This document shows, in pieces, positions 17,403 through 25,117 of a stretch of DNA of 64,000 nt (within the stretch, counting starts at the first letter, position 1; each line of letters begins with the position of its first letter). The stretch is from Sphingopyxis sp. USTB-05. GTDB taxonomy: Bacteria > Pseudomonadota > Alphaproteobacteria > Sphingomonadales > Sphingomonadaceae. Position numbers and translations under genes: made by a program. The stretch lies in the NCBI RefSeq assembly GCF_023822045.1, contig NZ_CP084712.1, positions 620,001 through 684,000 of the forward strand, in the 5' to 3' direction. The notes below the pieces were generated by a model that saw only the letters and a program-made list of their open reading frames with translations, was not told the origin of the DNA and ran no database searches.

Positions 17403-17421
17403 GTTGCGAACGTCTCGCAAC
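17403..17421. promoter_or_regulatory. Candidate operator GTTGCGA-N5-TCGCAAC
   Basis: A perfect 7-bp inverted repeat, GTTGCGA (17403-17409) and TCGCAAC (17415-17421) around ACGTC. The form is like a dimeric regulator site of the CRP/FNR superfamily (TGTGA-N6-TCACA, TTGAT-N4-ATCAA), though the bases and the five-base spacing differ. It lies 34 bases after the DUF3060 gene and about 125 bases before the small ORF of the electron-transfer operon. Rest of the 17370-17545 gap: nothing else recognised. Confidence 0.35.
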
Positions 17422-17545
17422 GGCTGATTTCTCGCCTCCACCGGTTGACCTTGGCTCGCTTTCAAGGGCATAGCTTTGCGTCCAGGACATAAGTCCGGGT
17501 CGCATCCGTTATGAAATCGCCGGGGGGCTGGCGAGAGGGGGAAGG

Positions 17546-17623
17546 GTGCCCGTGCGCGAGTTCGTCAGCATCATGGCCAGCGGCGGAGCGGGCGGCTTTT
17601 ACCGCGCGATCTCGCGCGCATGA
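17546..17623 (+). CDS. Putative 25-residue small ORF leading the redox operon
   Basis: GTG at 17546 opens a 25-codon frame (MPVREFVSIMASGGAGGFYRAI and three more residues) ending at TGA 17621-17623. It is directly preceded by a strong purine-rich ribosome site (GAGAGGGGGAAGG). Its stop overlaps the ATG of the 811-residue redox gene as ATGA, the same coupling used elsewhere in this window. It could be a translated leader or a real micro-protein. No homology is recognised; coding status is inferred from the ribosome site and overlap only. Confidence 0.4.
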   Translation: MPVREFVSIMASGGAGGFYRAISRA

Positions 17624-20055
17624 GCGAGCCGGTCAAGGTTGCGATCATCGGCTCGGGTCCGGCGGGGCTTAGCGCGGCGTCGCGTGCGGGGCAGCTCGGG
17701 CTCAGCCATATATTGCTCGAAAAGACCGACCATCTGTCGGACACGATCTTCAAATATCAAAAGGGCAAGCGCGTGCTTGCGACGCCCGAGCGGCTCGACC
17801 TGCGATCCGACTGCCGTTTCGCCGAGGGCGCGCGCGAATATATCCTCGGCAATTGGGACGAGGATGCCGCGAACAACAAGGTCAATATAGCCTATCATGC
17901 CGATGTCACCGAAGTGACCGGCGCGAAGGGCGCCTTCGCGATCAAGACCGCGAAGGGTGACGTCTATACGGCAGAGAATATCGTGCTGGCGATCGGGACG
18001 CAGGGCAATCCGAACCGAATGCGCTGCGAGGGCGCGGACCTGCCGCACATCATCTATCAGGTCGACGATCCGGAAGATTTCAAGGACAAGCATATCACCG
18101 TCGTCGGGTCGGGCGACGCGGGGATCGAAAACGCGCTCGGCGTCGCCGAGGAGGCGCTGGAAAATACCGTCACTATCCTCAATCGCTCAAAGGATTTCGC
18201 GCGCGCCAAGGCCAAGAATGTCTCGGACATGATGGAGGCGGGCGAGAATGGCCTGATGAGCATCCGGACCGAGACGCAGCCGAAAAAGGTCGAGCCCGGC
18301 TGGCTGATGCTGGAAACCCCGGACGGCGACGTCAAGATCGAGTGCGACGTCATCGTCGCGCGCCTGGGATCGGTCGCACCGCGCGGCTTTGTCGAATCGA
18401 TGGGGATCGAGTTCACCGGCCCCGACCGCGAGGCCTTTCCAAAGCTGTCGCCGACCTTTGAATCGACGGTGCCCGGCATCTTCGTGATCGGCGCGCTCGC
18501 GGGCTATCCGCTGATCAAACACTGCATGAACCAGGGCTATGACGTCGTCGAGTTCATCAACGGCAATAGCGGACTGACCCCGGCGGACGAGAAGGATCTG
18601 GCGGCGATCTTCGCCAGCCTGCCGCAAAAGAAGTCGGTGAGCGAATGGCTCGAATATCTGCGCACCCGCGTCAGCATCTTCGCCGACGTGTCGCCGCTCC
18701 AGATGCGCGAATTCATGCTCGATTCGAAGGTCGCATTCTATCGCAAGGGCGATGTGGTGTTCGAAAAGGGCGAGCCCGGGTCATCGTTGTTCGCGATCGC
18801 CGATGGCTTCGCCGAGGTCGAGGTTGGCCCCGATTTTACCGTGCCGATCGAACAGGGGTCGATCTTTGGCGAGGTTGGGCTGATTTCGGGTCGCAAGCGC
18901 GGCGCAACGATCCGTGCCGGCGCCGACGGAATTTTCGTCGAGGTGTCGCGTACCGCCGCGCTGAAGCTGATGGCCTCGGTTCCCGGCGCGAAGCGTGCGA
19001 TCAACCGCATCTCGCTCGAACGCCAGCTCCTCCAGATCTTCAAGGGCGGGCTGACGGTGGAGGATCTGGGCCCCGTCGTCGACACCGCCGAGGTCGAGCG
19101 CGTGCCCGCCGGCAAGGTCGTGCTGACCGAGGGCGAGCAGGGCGACGACGTCTATGTCATCCGTTCGGGATCGATGGTCGTCGAGAAGGATATCGGCGGC
19201 AAACCGATCTTTCTCCGCTATCTGCCCGCGGGCAGTTTCTTCGGCGAAATGGGTGTGCTGAGCGGGCAACCGCGCAACGCCACGGTGAAGGCGGCGGTCG
19301 GCAGCGAAGTCATCAAGCTGACCGGCGAGAGTTTCCGCAAAATGCTCGCGGCGCGGCCGCAAGTGCGCGCGGCAACCGAAGCCGCTGTTGCCGAGCGCGC
19401 GCAGATGAACAGCTTCATCGAATCGCGCAAAGCGACCTATTCGAGTGCGGTCGATCTTTATTCGGATACCGCGAGCTTCATCATGAAGGAGGGGCTGGGC
19501 GAGGCGACCGACGCGCTGCTCATCGACGAGAATCTCTGCGTCGGCTGCGACAATTGCGAAAAGGCGTGCGCCGACAGTCATGAAGGCCTGTCGCGGCTCG
19601 ACCGCGAAGCGGGCAAGACCTTTGCGCATCTGCACGTGCCGACGAGCTGCCGCCACTGCGAGCATCCGCACTGCATGGCCGACTGCCCGCCGAACGTCAT
19701 CCACCGCGGCCCCGACGGCGAAGTGTTCATGGAGACCGGCTGCATCGGCTGCGGCAATTGCATGCGCAACTGTCCCTATGGCGTGATCCGCATGGAGGCC
19801 GCGCCGCCCGAGAAGCCGAGCCTGCTGCGCTGGCTGCTGACCGGCTTCGGTCCCGGCCCGGGCGAACCGTCGCCCAAATGGACGAAGAAGAAACTGGGCG
19901 ACGAGAAGCCCAAGAAGATCGCGGTCAAATGCGACATGTGCAAAGGCATTTCGGGCGGTCCGGCGTGCGTTCGCGCCTGTCCGACGGGCGCTGCGATCCG
20001 CGTCTCGCCCGAGGAATTTCTGTCGATCGCACGGCTCGACGAGGACACCGAATGA
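17620..20055 (+). CDS. Flavoprotein - double cNMP-binding - four-cluster ferredoxin fusion
   Basis: An 811-residue cytoplasmic redox fusion. Residues 1-330 are a thioredoxin-reductase-like pyridine nucleotide/FAD module: GSGPAG near 11, a second dinucleotide motif VGSGDAG near 163, and GIFVIGALAGYPLIKH near 287; no redox CxxC is seen there. Two cyclic-nucleotide-binding domains follow (about 365-475 and 490-605), with phosphate-cassette motifs FGEVGLISGRKRGAT and FGEMGVLSGQPRNAT. The C-terminus has 16 cysteines in four groups (CVGCDNCEKAC, CRHCEHPHCMADC, CIGCGNCMRNC, CDMCKGISGGPACVRAC), enough for four [4Fe-4S] clusters as in HybA/DmsB-type subunits. It overlaps the cytochrome b-like gene by four bases. 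Likely moves electrons between NAD(P)H and the membrane partner, gated by cNMP; direction and substrate are unknown. Confidence 0.82.
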   Translation: MSEPVKVAIIGSGPAGLSAASRAGQLGLSHILLEKTDHLSDTIFKYQKGKRVLATPERLDLRSDCRFAEGAREYILGNWDEDAANNKVNIAYHADVTEVTGAKGAFAIKTAKGDVYTAENIVLAIGTQGNPNRMRCEGADLPHIIYQVDDPEDFKDKHITVVGSGDAGIENALGVAEEALENTVTILNRSKDFARAKAKNVSDMMEAGENGLMSIRTETQPKKVEPGWLMLETPDGDVKIECDVIVARLGSVAPRGFVESMGIEFTGPDREAFPKLSPTFESTVPGIFVIGALAGYPLIKHCMNQGYDVVEFINGNSGLTPADEKDLAAIFASLPQKKSVSEWLEYLRTRVSIFADVSPLQMREFMLDSKVAFYRKGDVVFEKGEPGSSLFAIADGFAEVEVGPDFTVPIEQGSIFGEVGLISGRKRGATIRAGADGIFVEVSRTAALKLMASVPGAKRAINRISLERQLLQIFKGGLTVEDLGPVVDTAEVERVPAGKVVLTEGEQGDDVYVIRSGSMVVEKDIGGKPIFLRYLPAGSFFGEMGVLSGQPRNATVKAAVGSEVIKLTGESFRKMLAARPQVRAATEAAVAERAQMNSFIESRKATYSSAVDLYSDTASFIMKEGLGEATDALLIDENLCVGCDNCEKACADSHEGLSRLDREAGKTFAHLHVPTSCRHCEHPHCMADCPPNVIHRGPDGEVFMETGCIGCGNCMRNCPYGVIRMEAAPPEKPSLLRWLLTGFGPGPGEPSPKWTKKKLGDEKPKKIAVKCDMCKGISGGPACVRACPTGAAIRVSPEEFLSIARLDEDTE

Positions 20056-20936
20056 TGGCCTCGCTCTTTCAGCGCCGCCGTTCCAAGGCAACGCAGGTCG
20101 AGCGCGTCCGCGAACGGCGGCACGAGGGATTTCTGCGCTATGCAGGTTTCCGCTGGGCCAAGATTTCGGGCGGGCTCTGCCTGCTCATCATCGTGAGTTA
20201 TGCGCTGATCGACGTGACGCCGCGGCACAATGGCGGCAGTTGGTATGGCTATACGCTGGGCACGATCGGCGCGCTGCTGATCCTGTGGCTGACCGCGCTC
20301 GGCTATCGCAAGCGCAAGATGACGAGCGATCATTGGTCGCTGAAGGCATGGACTTCGGCCCACGTCTATCTGGGGCTGAGCCTGATCGTCGTCGGCACCT
20401 GGCACACGGGTTTCCAGCTTGGCTGGAACGTGCATACGCTTGCCTGGGCATTGATGATGCTGGTGATCCTGTCGGGGCTTTATGGCGTGATCGTCTATGC
20501 GACGTTGCCGCAAGCGCTGTCGAACAATCGCGAGCAGATGACGCAGATGCAGATGCTCGAGGCCATCCGTGCCTTTGATCGCCAGCTTCACACCGCGGCG
20601 CAGCCACTAACGCCCGAGGATACCGCGCCGGTGCTTGCGGCGCTCGACGAGGACCCGTTCGCGGGAGGGATCGTTGCGCGGCTCTCGGGTCGTTATCCGA
20701 ATTGTGCGACATCGGCGGCGCTGCGGGCGCTCACCCTGTCGCGCAGCAGCGATGCGGGTGCGCGCGAGAAGGTCGTCGGCCTCCTCAAGCAGAAGGAGGC
20801 GGCGCTGGCGCGGCTGCGCCAGCATCTCAAGATCCGCGGGCTGCTCGAAATCTGGCTCTATGTGCATGTGCCGCTGACCTTTGCGCTGATCGCGGCGCTG
20901 TCGGCACATATCATCAGCGTCTTCTTCTACTGGTGA
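20052..20936 (+). CDS. Membrane di-haem cytochrome b-like protein
   Basis: A 294-residue integral membrane protein with about five hydrophobic helices. Two of them carry histidine pairs spaced H-X13-H: HVYLGLSLIVVGTWH and HVPLTFALIAALSAH. That spacing on two helices is the pattern of transmembrane di-haem proteins of the ferric reductase/NOX type, so two stacked b haems are likely. A soluble loop of about 110 residues lies between the third and last helices (about residues 155-265). It overlaps the ferredoxin fusion as ATGATG and is followed 10 bases later by the decaheme gene. Likely passes electrons across the inner membrane; haem content is inferred. Confidence 0.75.
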   Translation: MMASLFQRRRSKATQVERVRERRHEGFLRYAGFRWAKISGGLCLLIIVSYALIDVTPRHNGGSWYGYTLGTIGALLILWLTALGYRKRKMTSDHWSLKAWTSAHVYLGLSLIVVGTWHTGFQLGWNVHTLAWALMMLVILSGLYGVIVYATLPQALSNNREQMTQMQMLEAIRAFDRQLHTAAQPLTPEDTAPVLAALDEDPFAGGIVARLSGRYPNCATSAALRALTLSRSSDAGAREKVVGLLKQKEAALARLRQHLKIRGLLEIWLYVHVPLTFALIAALSAHIISVFFYW

Positions 20937-20946
20937 GGCGGGGACG

Positions 20947-22881
20947 ATGAGCTTCATCCTGCGTCGCATCTCCACGACCAAAACGGGCAAGCAGATCATT
21001 CGCGATGCGGCGCTGCCCGGCGATATGATCACGCTCGGCCGCGATGCCGGAAACACGATCCATGTCGCCGACCTGGCGGTGAACCCGCATCATGCGACGA
21101 TCAGCAGCGCTGATGGCCGCACGGTGCGCGTCGCGGCGCAAGAGGGGCTGGGCTTCGACCTCAACGGCCGAACCGAGACGGTCGCCAATATCGACAGCGG
21201 GGCGGGCGGCGAGCTGCGTTTCGGCGGGCACCGGCTGACGATCGCGCGCGAGGACGAGAAGATCATCCTGCTCGTCGAGCGGATCGACGAATTGTCGCAA
21301 TCGTCGAAGGACGTCGACGAGGCCAAGGCCTTTTCGCTGCAGGGCGTCATGCTGGGCAAGCGCATGGGTGCTTGGGTTTTCGGCGTCTTGATGCTGCTCG
21401 CCTTCCTGATCGGGCCGATCTGGGCCTGGTACAGCTACAAGAATGTGAACGAGCGTCCCGACGGTTATCATGCCGACAGCGCCTGGCTGTCAGGGCCGCT
21501 GTCGAGCGCGCACGCCAGTTTGAAGAACGACTGCCAGTCGTGCCACGTCGAGCCGTTCGTCGCGGTGACCGACAAGGCGTGCGTCAATTGCCACACCGGC
21601 GAGCATAAGGCGATGAGCATGGCGCATGCCAATGCGCCGACCGCCATGTTGCTCGCCGCGCGCCATCCGCCGGGTGCGGGCGAGCGGATACTCAAGGGCT
21701 TCGCCGACACCTTCAACAAGCCGCAGGGGCGCTGCGTCGATTGCCATACCGAACATGAAGGCGCCGGCCCGATGCCCGCGACGCCGCAGAAATTCTGCGC
21801 CGACTGTCATGACGGCATGTCGGCGCGGCTGAAAACCGCGGGCCATCCGACGGCGCTGGCCGATGCCGCCGATTTCGGTACCAGCCATCCCGAGTTTCGC
21901 CCGCTCGTCCGGCCCGGGCCGGGCGGCAAGTTGGTGCGCACGACGCTGGCCAAGGGTATCGTCGATTATAACGGCCTCAAATTCCCGCACGACGTGCATT
22001 TGCAGGCCACTGGCGGCGTTGCGCGCATGGCGGCGAGTTTCCGCGGCCGCTATGATTTCGGCAAGAAGCTTGAATGCGAGAACTGCCACCGCGTCGAGGC
22101 GGACGGCGTCCGCGTCAAGCCGGTCGAGATGGAGCGGGACTGCGCAATGTGCCACAGCCTTGCGTTCGAGACCGTCGGCGGCGTGACACGCACCCTGCGC
22201 CATGGCGAGCCCGATCAGGTCGTGGCCGACCTCACCGCTTATTATCGTTCGGCACCGCCCGCGCGTCCGCTCCAGCTTGGCGGGATGCAGCGGCGCCGCC
22301 CCGGCGCCTATGCCGAGGGACAGGTCTACAACATCTATTTCAACGAAGTCGCGGTGCGGCCGAGCCGTGCGCAGGATGCCGTGCGCGCGGTCTTCTCGAA
22401 GGGCGGGGCCTGCTACGATTGCCACACCATCTTTGCGCCGCAGGCGGGCAATGGCTGGCGCGTTGCGGCGGTCGACCAGACGCCGCGCTACCTGCAAAAA
22501 GGCTGGTTCGACCATGATGCGCACAAGGAGACGGCGTGCGCCGACTGCCACACCGCCGCGCCCGCTTCCAAGGCGTCGACCGACCTGCTCGTGCCGGGCC
22601 TGCGGCAATGCCGCGACTGCCATGTCGGTGAGGGCGGCGCGCGTGTCGTGAAGGTCGAGACCGCGACCGAATCGCCCTGCGCGATGTGCCACGAATATCA
22701 TTCCGACGGCGGCAAACCGTGGATGCCGCCGCGCCAGCGGAAGAAAAACACCGTCGCAATCACAAATAAACGTCTTGATGCTAGCCAGGGTGTGAGCATG
22801 ATCACAGGAACCGGGGGGCGGGGCCTTTACGAAGTGACATGGCGCACACCTTCCTTGCACGCGGCAAGGCAGGGCGGGTAG
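20947..22881 (+). CDS. FHA-domain decaheme cytochrome c
   Basis: A 644-residue protein. The N-terminal cytoplasmic part (about 1-125) is an FHA domain: ITLGRDAGNTIHV, then NPHHATIS; FHA domains usually bind phosphothreonine. One membrane helix follows (about 140-162, GAWVFGVLMLLAFLIGPIWAW). The rest would face the periplasm and has ten CXXCH haem-binding motifs (CQSCH, CVNCH, CVDCH, CADCH, CENCH, CAMCH, CYDCH, CADCH, CRDCH, CAMCH) with scattered extra histidines for sixth ligands. It is the third gene of the redox operon. Terminal electron partner unknown. The last 40 residues after the final haem motif are basic and may be poorly conserved. Confidence 0.85.
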   Translation: MSFILRRISTTKTGKQIIRDAALPGDMITLGRDAGNTIHVADLAVNPHHATISSADGRTVRVAAQEGLGFDLNGRTETVANIDSGAGGELRFGGHRLTIAREDEKIILLVERIDELSQSSKDVDEAKAFSLQGVMLGKRMGAWVFGVLMLLAFLIGPIWAWYSYKNVNERPDGYHADSAWLSGPLSSAHASLKNDCQSCHVEPFVAVTDKACVNCHTGEHKAMSMAHANAPTAMLLAARHPPGAGERILKGFADTFNKPQGRCVDCHTEHEGAGPMPATPQKFCADCHDGMSARLKTAGHPTALADAADFGTSHPEFRPLVRPGPGGKLVRTTLAKGIVDYNGLKFPHDVHLQATGGVARMAASFRGRYDFGKKLECENCHRVEADGVRVKPVEMERDCAMCHSLAFETVGGVTRTLRHGEPDQVVADLTAYYRSAPPARPLQLGGMQRRRPGAYAEGQVYNIYFNEVAVRPSRAQDAVRAVFSKGGACYDCHTIFAPQAGNGWRVAAVDQTPRYLQKGWFDHDAHKETACADCHTAAPASKASTDLLVPGLRQCRDCHVGEGGARVVKVETATESPCAMCHEYHSDGGKPWMPPRQRKKNTVAITNKRLDASQGVSMITGTGGRGLYEVTWRTPSLHAARQGG

Positions 22882-22925
22882 GTTTTGGGTCGTCGGAGCC
22901 AGACCGGCGGGAGCAGGGGACGGAT

Positions 22926-23774
22926 ATGCTGATCGCGCAGATCACAGATATCCATATCGGGTTCGATCCGGACAATCCGGCCGAATATAACCGCAAGCGC
23001 CTCGACGAGGTGCTCGACATACTCATCGAGGGGCCGAACCGGCCCGACCTTTTGCTTGCGACGGGCGACATCACCGATCGCGGCGACGAGGACAGCTATC
23101 GCCGGCTGGCTACCGCTTTTTCGCGCTGCCCCTTTCCCGTCTGGCCGAGCGTCGGCAATCATGACCTGCGCGACAATTTCCACGCGCGCTTTCCGGGGTT
23201 CGACGACGGCAACGGGTTCGTCCAATACACGATCGAGCTGCCCGAGCTCAGGCTGGTGACGGTCGACACGCTGGAAGAGGGACGCCACGGCGGCGCCTTT
23301 TGCGCGCAGCGCGCGGCGTGGCTGGAGGCTGAACTGGCGAAGGACCCGGCCAAGCCGACCTATATCGTCATGCATCATCCGCCCGTGGAAAGCGGGATCG
23401 AGTGGATGAACACCGATCCCGACGAACCCTGGGTCGCGGTCTTTACCGACGTCGTGCGCCGCCACCCGCAGGTGCGCGGGCTGATCTGCGGCCACCTGCA
23501 CCGCAGCGTCACCGTCGCATGGGAAGGCCGCACCGTCGCGATCTGTTCGTCGACGGCGCCGCAGGTGTCGCTCGACCTCAGGCCCATTGACGAGAACAGG
23601 CCCGACGACCGACCGATGATCGTCGCGGAAGATCCCGCCTATGCGCTCCACCGCTGGAACGGACGCGAACTGGTCAGCTTTTACGACCATGCCGGCGCAC
23701 ACACGATGCTCGCCAAATATGACGAGCGGCTCCAGCCGCTGGTGCGCGAGTTGAAGGCCGAGCGACCGCGTTAA
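22926..23774 (+). CDS. CpdA-like class III cyclic nucleotide phosphodiesterase
   Basis: A 282-residue calcineurin-like metallophosphoesterase. All metal-binding motifs are visible: QITDIHIG, TGDITDRG, VGNHDLR, VMHHPPVESG and ICGHLHRS. This set and the length match the CpdA/Rv0805 group that hydrolyses cAMP or other cyclic nucleotides. ATG at 22926 follows AGGGGACGG; in-frame starts at 22839 would overlap the cytochrome gene. It is 44 bases downstream of the decaheme gene, so probably in the same operon as the cNMP-binding fusion, whose ligand it may degrade. Substrate inferred from family only. Confidence 0.82.
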   Translation: MLIAQITDIHIGFDPDNPAEYNRKRLDEVLDILIEGPNRPDLLLATGDITDRGDEDSYRRLATAFSRCPFPVWPSVGNHDLRDNFHARFPGFDDGNGFVQYTIELPELRLVTVDTLEEGRHGGAFCAQRAAWLEAELAKDPAKPTYIVMHHPPVESGIEWMNTDPDEPWVAVFTDVVRRHPQVRGLICGHLHRSVTVAWEGRTVAICSSTAPQVSLDLRPIDENRPDDRPMIVAEDPAYALHRWNGRELVSFYDHAGAHTMLAKYDERLQPLVRELKAERPR

Positions 23775-24715
23775 TAACCGAGCGTCAAATCGACGCGCGG
23801 CTCGACGGCCTCGCCCTTCTTCCAGCGATCCAGATTTTCGAGGAAGCGCTGCGCCGAGCGGATGAACATCTTGTCCTGCGCGCGGCCAGACAGGTGCATC
23901 GTGATATGCGCATTGTCGAGGCTCCATAGCGGATCGTCCGACGGCAGCGGCTCGGGCGTCGTGACGTCGAGGAAGGCCGAGGCGATTTGCTGTTCGTTCA
24001 GTGCGGTGACGAGTGCGGCCTGATCGACGACGCTGCCGCGTGCGATATTGATGAGCGTCGCGGTCGGCTTCATCGCGGCGAGTTCGGCCGCGCCGATCAT
24101 GCCGTCGGTTTCGGGGGTCGCGGGGACCGCGAGGATCACCCAGTCGAATTCGCCGAGCTGCGCGCGCCACTGATCCGGGGTCAGCGTATTCGCACCCGGC
24201 GAACGGCGCACGACGGTGACGTCGACCGCGAATGCTTTCAGTCGTTCCTCGATCAGCTTGCCGATCGCGCCATAGCCGAGGAGGAGCGCCTTCGACCCGA
24301 ACAGCTCGACCTTCCCGGGCGAATCCATCAGCCATTCGCGGCGTTCCTGCGCGCGCACGACATCGCGGTAGCCCTTTGCGACAGTCAGCATGCCCATTAC
24401 GACATATTCGGCGATCGTGATCGCGTTGATCCCGGCGCCGTTGGTCAGCACGGTGCCGCGCTCGCGCAGCAGGTCGAGCGGCATGCCGTCGACCCCGGCA
24501 TAGATTGAATTGAGCCATTTGAGCCCGGTCGCGGCGGTGATTACGGCCGCCATGTCTTTCTTGTCGTACATGTCGAACCATCCGATCTCGGCCTGAGGCG
24601 CGAGTTCGAGCGCCTCTTCCTTCGATGCGAAGAAGCGCGGCTCGATCCAGTCGGGCAGGCGGTTTTCGACGAGCGGACGGATCAGGCCCGAAAGGACGGT
24701 AACGGTCTTGGTCAT
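23771..24715 (-). CDS. D-2-hydroxyacid dehydrogenase family protein
   Basis: A 314-residue NAD(P)-dependent dehydrogenase of the D-isomer 2-hydroxyacid family. The Rossmann motif is LLGYGAIGKLIEERL near residue 145, the catalytic Arg is in INIARGSVVDQAAL, Glu in TTPEPLPSDDPLW, and His in HITMHLSGRA. The substrate cannot be told; glyoxylate/hydroxypyruvate or other 2-keto acids are possible. The start has AGGA a few bases upstream. It converges with the phosphodiesterase gene, overlapping it by four bases, and lies after a small membrane protein gene on the same strand. Confidence 0.88.
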   Translation of the reverse strand: MTKTVTVLSGLIRPLVENRLPDWIEPRFFASKEEALELAPQAEIGWFDMYDKKDMAAVITAATGLKWLNSIYAGVDGMPLDLLRERGTVLTNGAGINAITIAEYVVMGMLTVAKGYRDVVRAQERREWLMDSPGKVELFGSKALLLGYGAIGKLIEERLKAFAVDVTVVRRSPGANTLTPDQWRAQLGEFDWVILAVPATPETDGMIGAAELAAMKPTATLINIARGSVVDQAALVTALNEQQIASAFLDVTTPEPLPSDDPLWSLDNAHITMHLSGRAQDKMFIRSAQRFLENLDRWKKGEAVEPRVDLTLGY

Positions 24716-24722
24716 GATATTC

Positions 24723-25079
24723 CTACTGCTGAAATGCGTGCCAGCCCGCCCATGCGAGCGGGATGAGGCCGATCAGGTCGACGAGCGCGATGGTGGAAAG
24801 TTGGGCCGGGCGCCCATAGGACTGATAGAGAAAGAGGAAGCTGAGCATCGAGATCGCCGCGAGCAGCGTCGCAAGCTTGCGCCCGCCGGGGTCGAAGGCG
24901 GCCCAGACGCAGGCGGCAAGCACGGCGAAGAAAAGCGCCGCGCGATGATGCATCAACAGGAAGAGCGGGCTGTCGGGCTGAACGCCATAAAGCCGCGTGA
25001 TCAGCGCCGGCCGGAACAGCGCCAGCGCCGGGATCAGGTGGACAAGACCGACAAGCAGCCAGCAGATCAGTTGCGACAT
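24723..25079 (-). CDS. Small four-helix membrane protein, unknown
   Basis: A 118-residue hydrophobic protein with four predicted membrane helices (about 4-23, 42-62, 68-86 and 95-113). It is conserved-looking by composition, but I recognise no family. It starts seven bases upstream of the 2-hydroxyacid dehydrogenase start codon on the same strand, so they are likely co-transcribed, and lies just downstream of cysS. No charged catalytic motif is visible. Confidence 0.65.
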   Translation of the reverse strand: MSQLICWLLVGLVHLIPALALFRPALITRLYGVQPDSPLFLLMHHRAALFFAVLAACVWAAFDPGGRKLATLLAAISMLSFLFLYQSYGRPAQLSTIALVDLIGLIPLAWAGWHAFQQ

Positions 25080-25117
25080 GCAACGAGGCTAGCATCCCGC
25101 TGCGAAGCGGCAAGCCT

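Noticed and set aside
22827..24581. 584-codon minus-strand frame across the phosphodiesterase and dehydrogenase genes
   Set aside because: It crosses a well-supported plus-strand gene and is in the wrong frame for the dehydrogenase.
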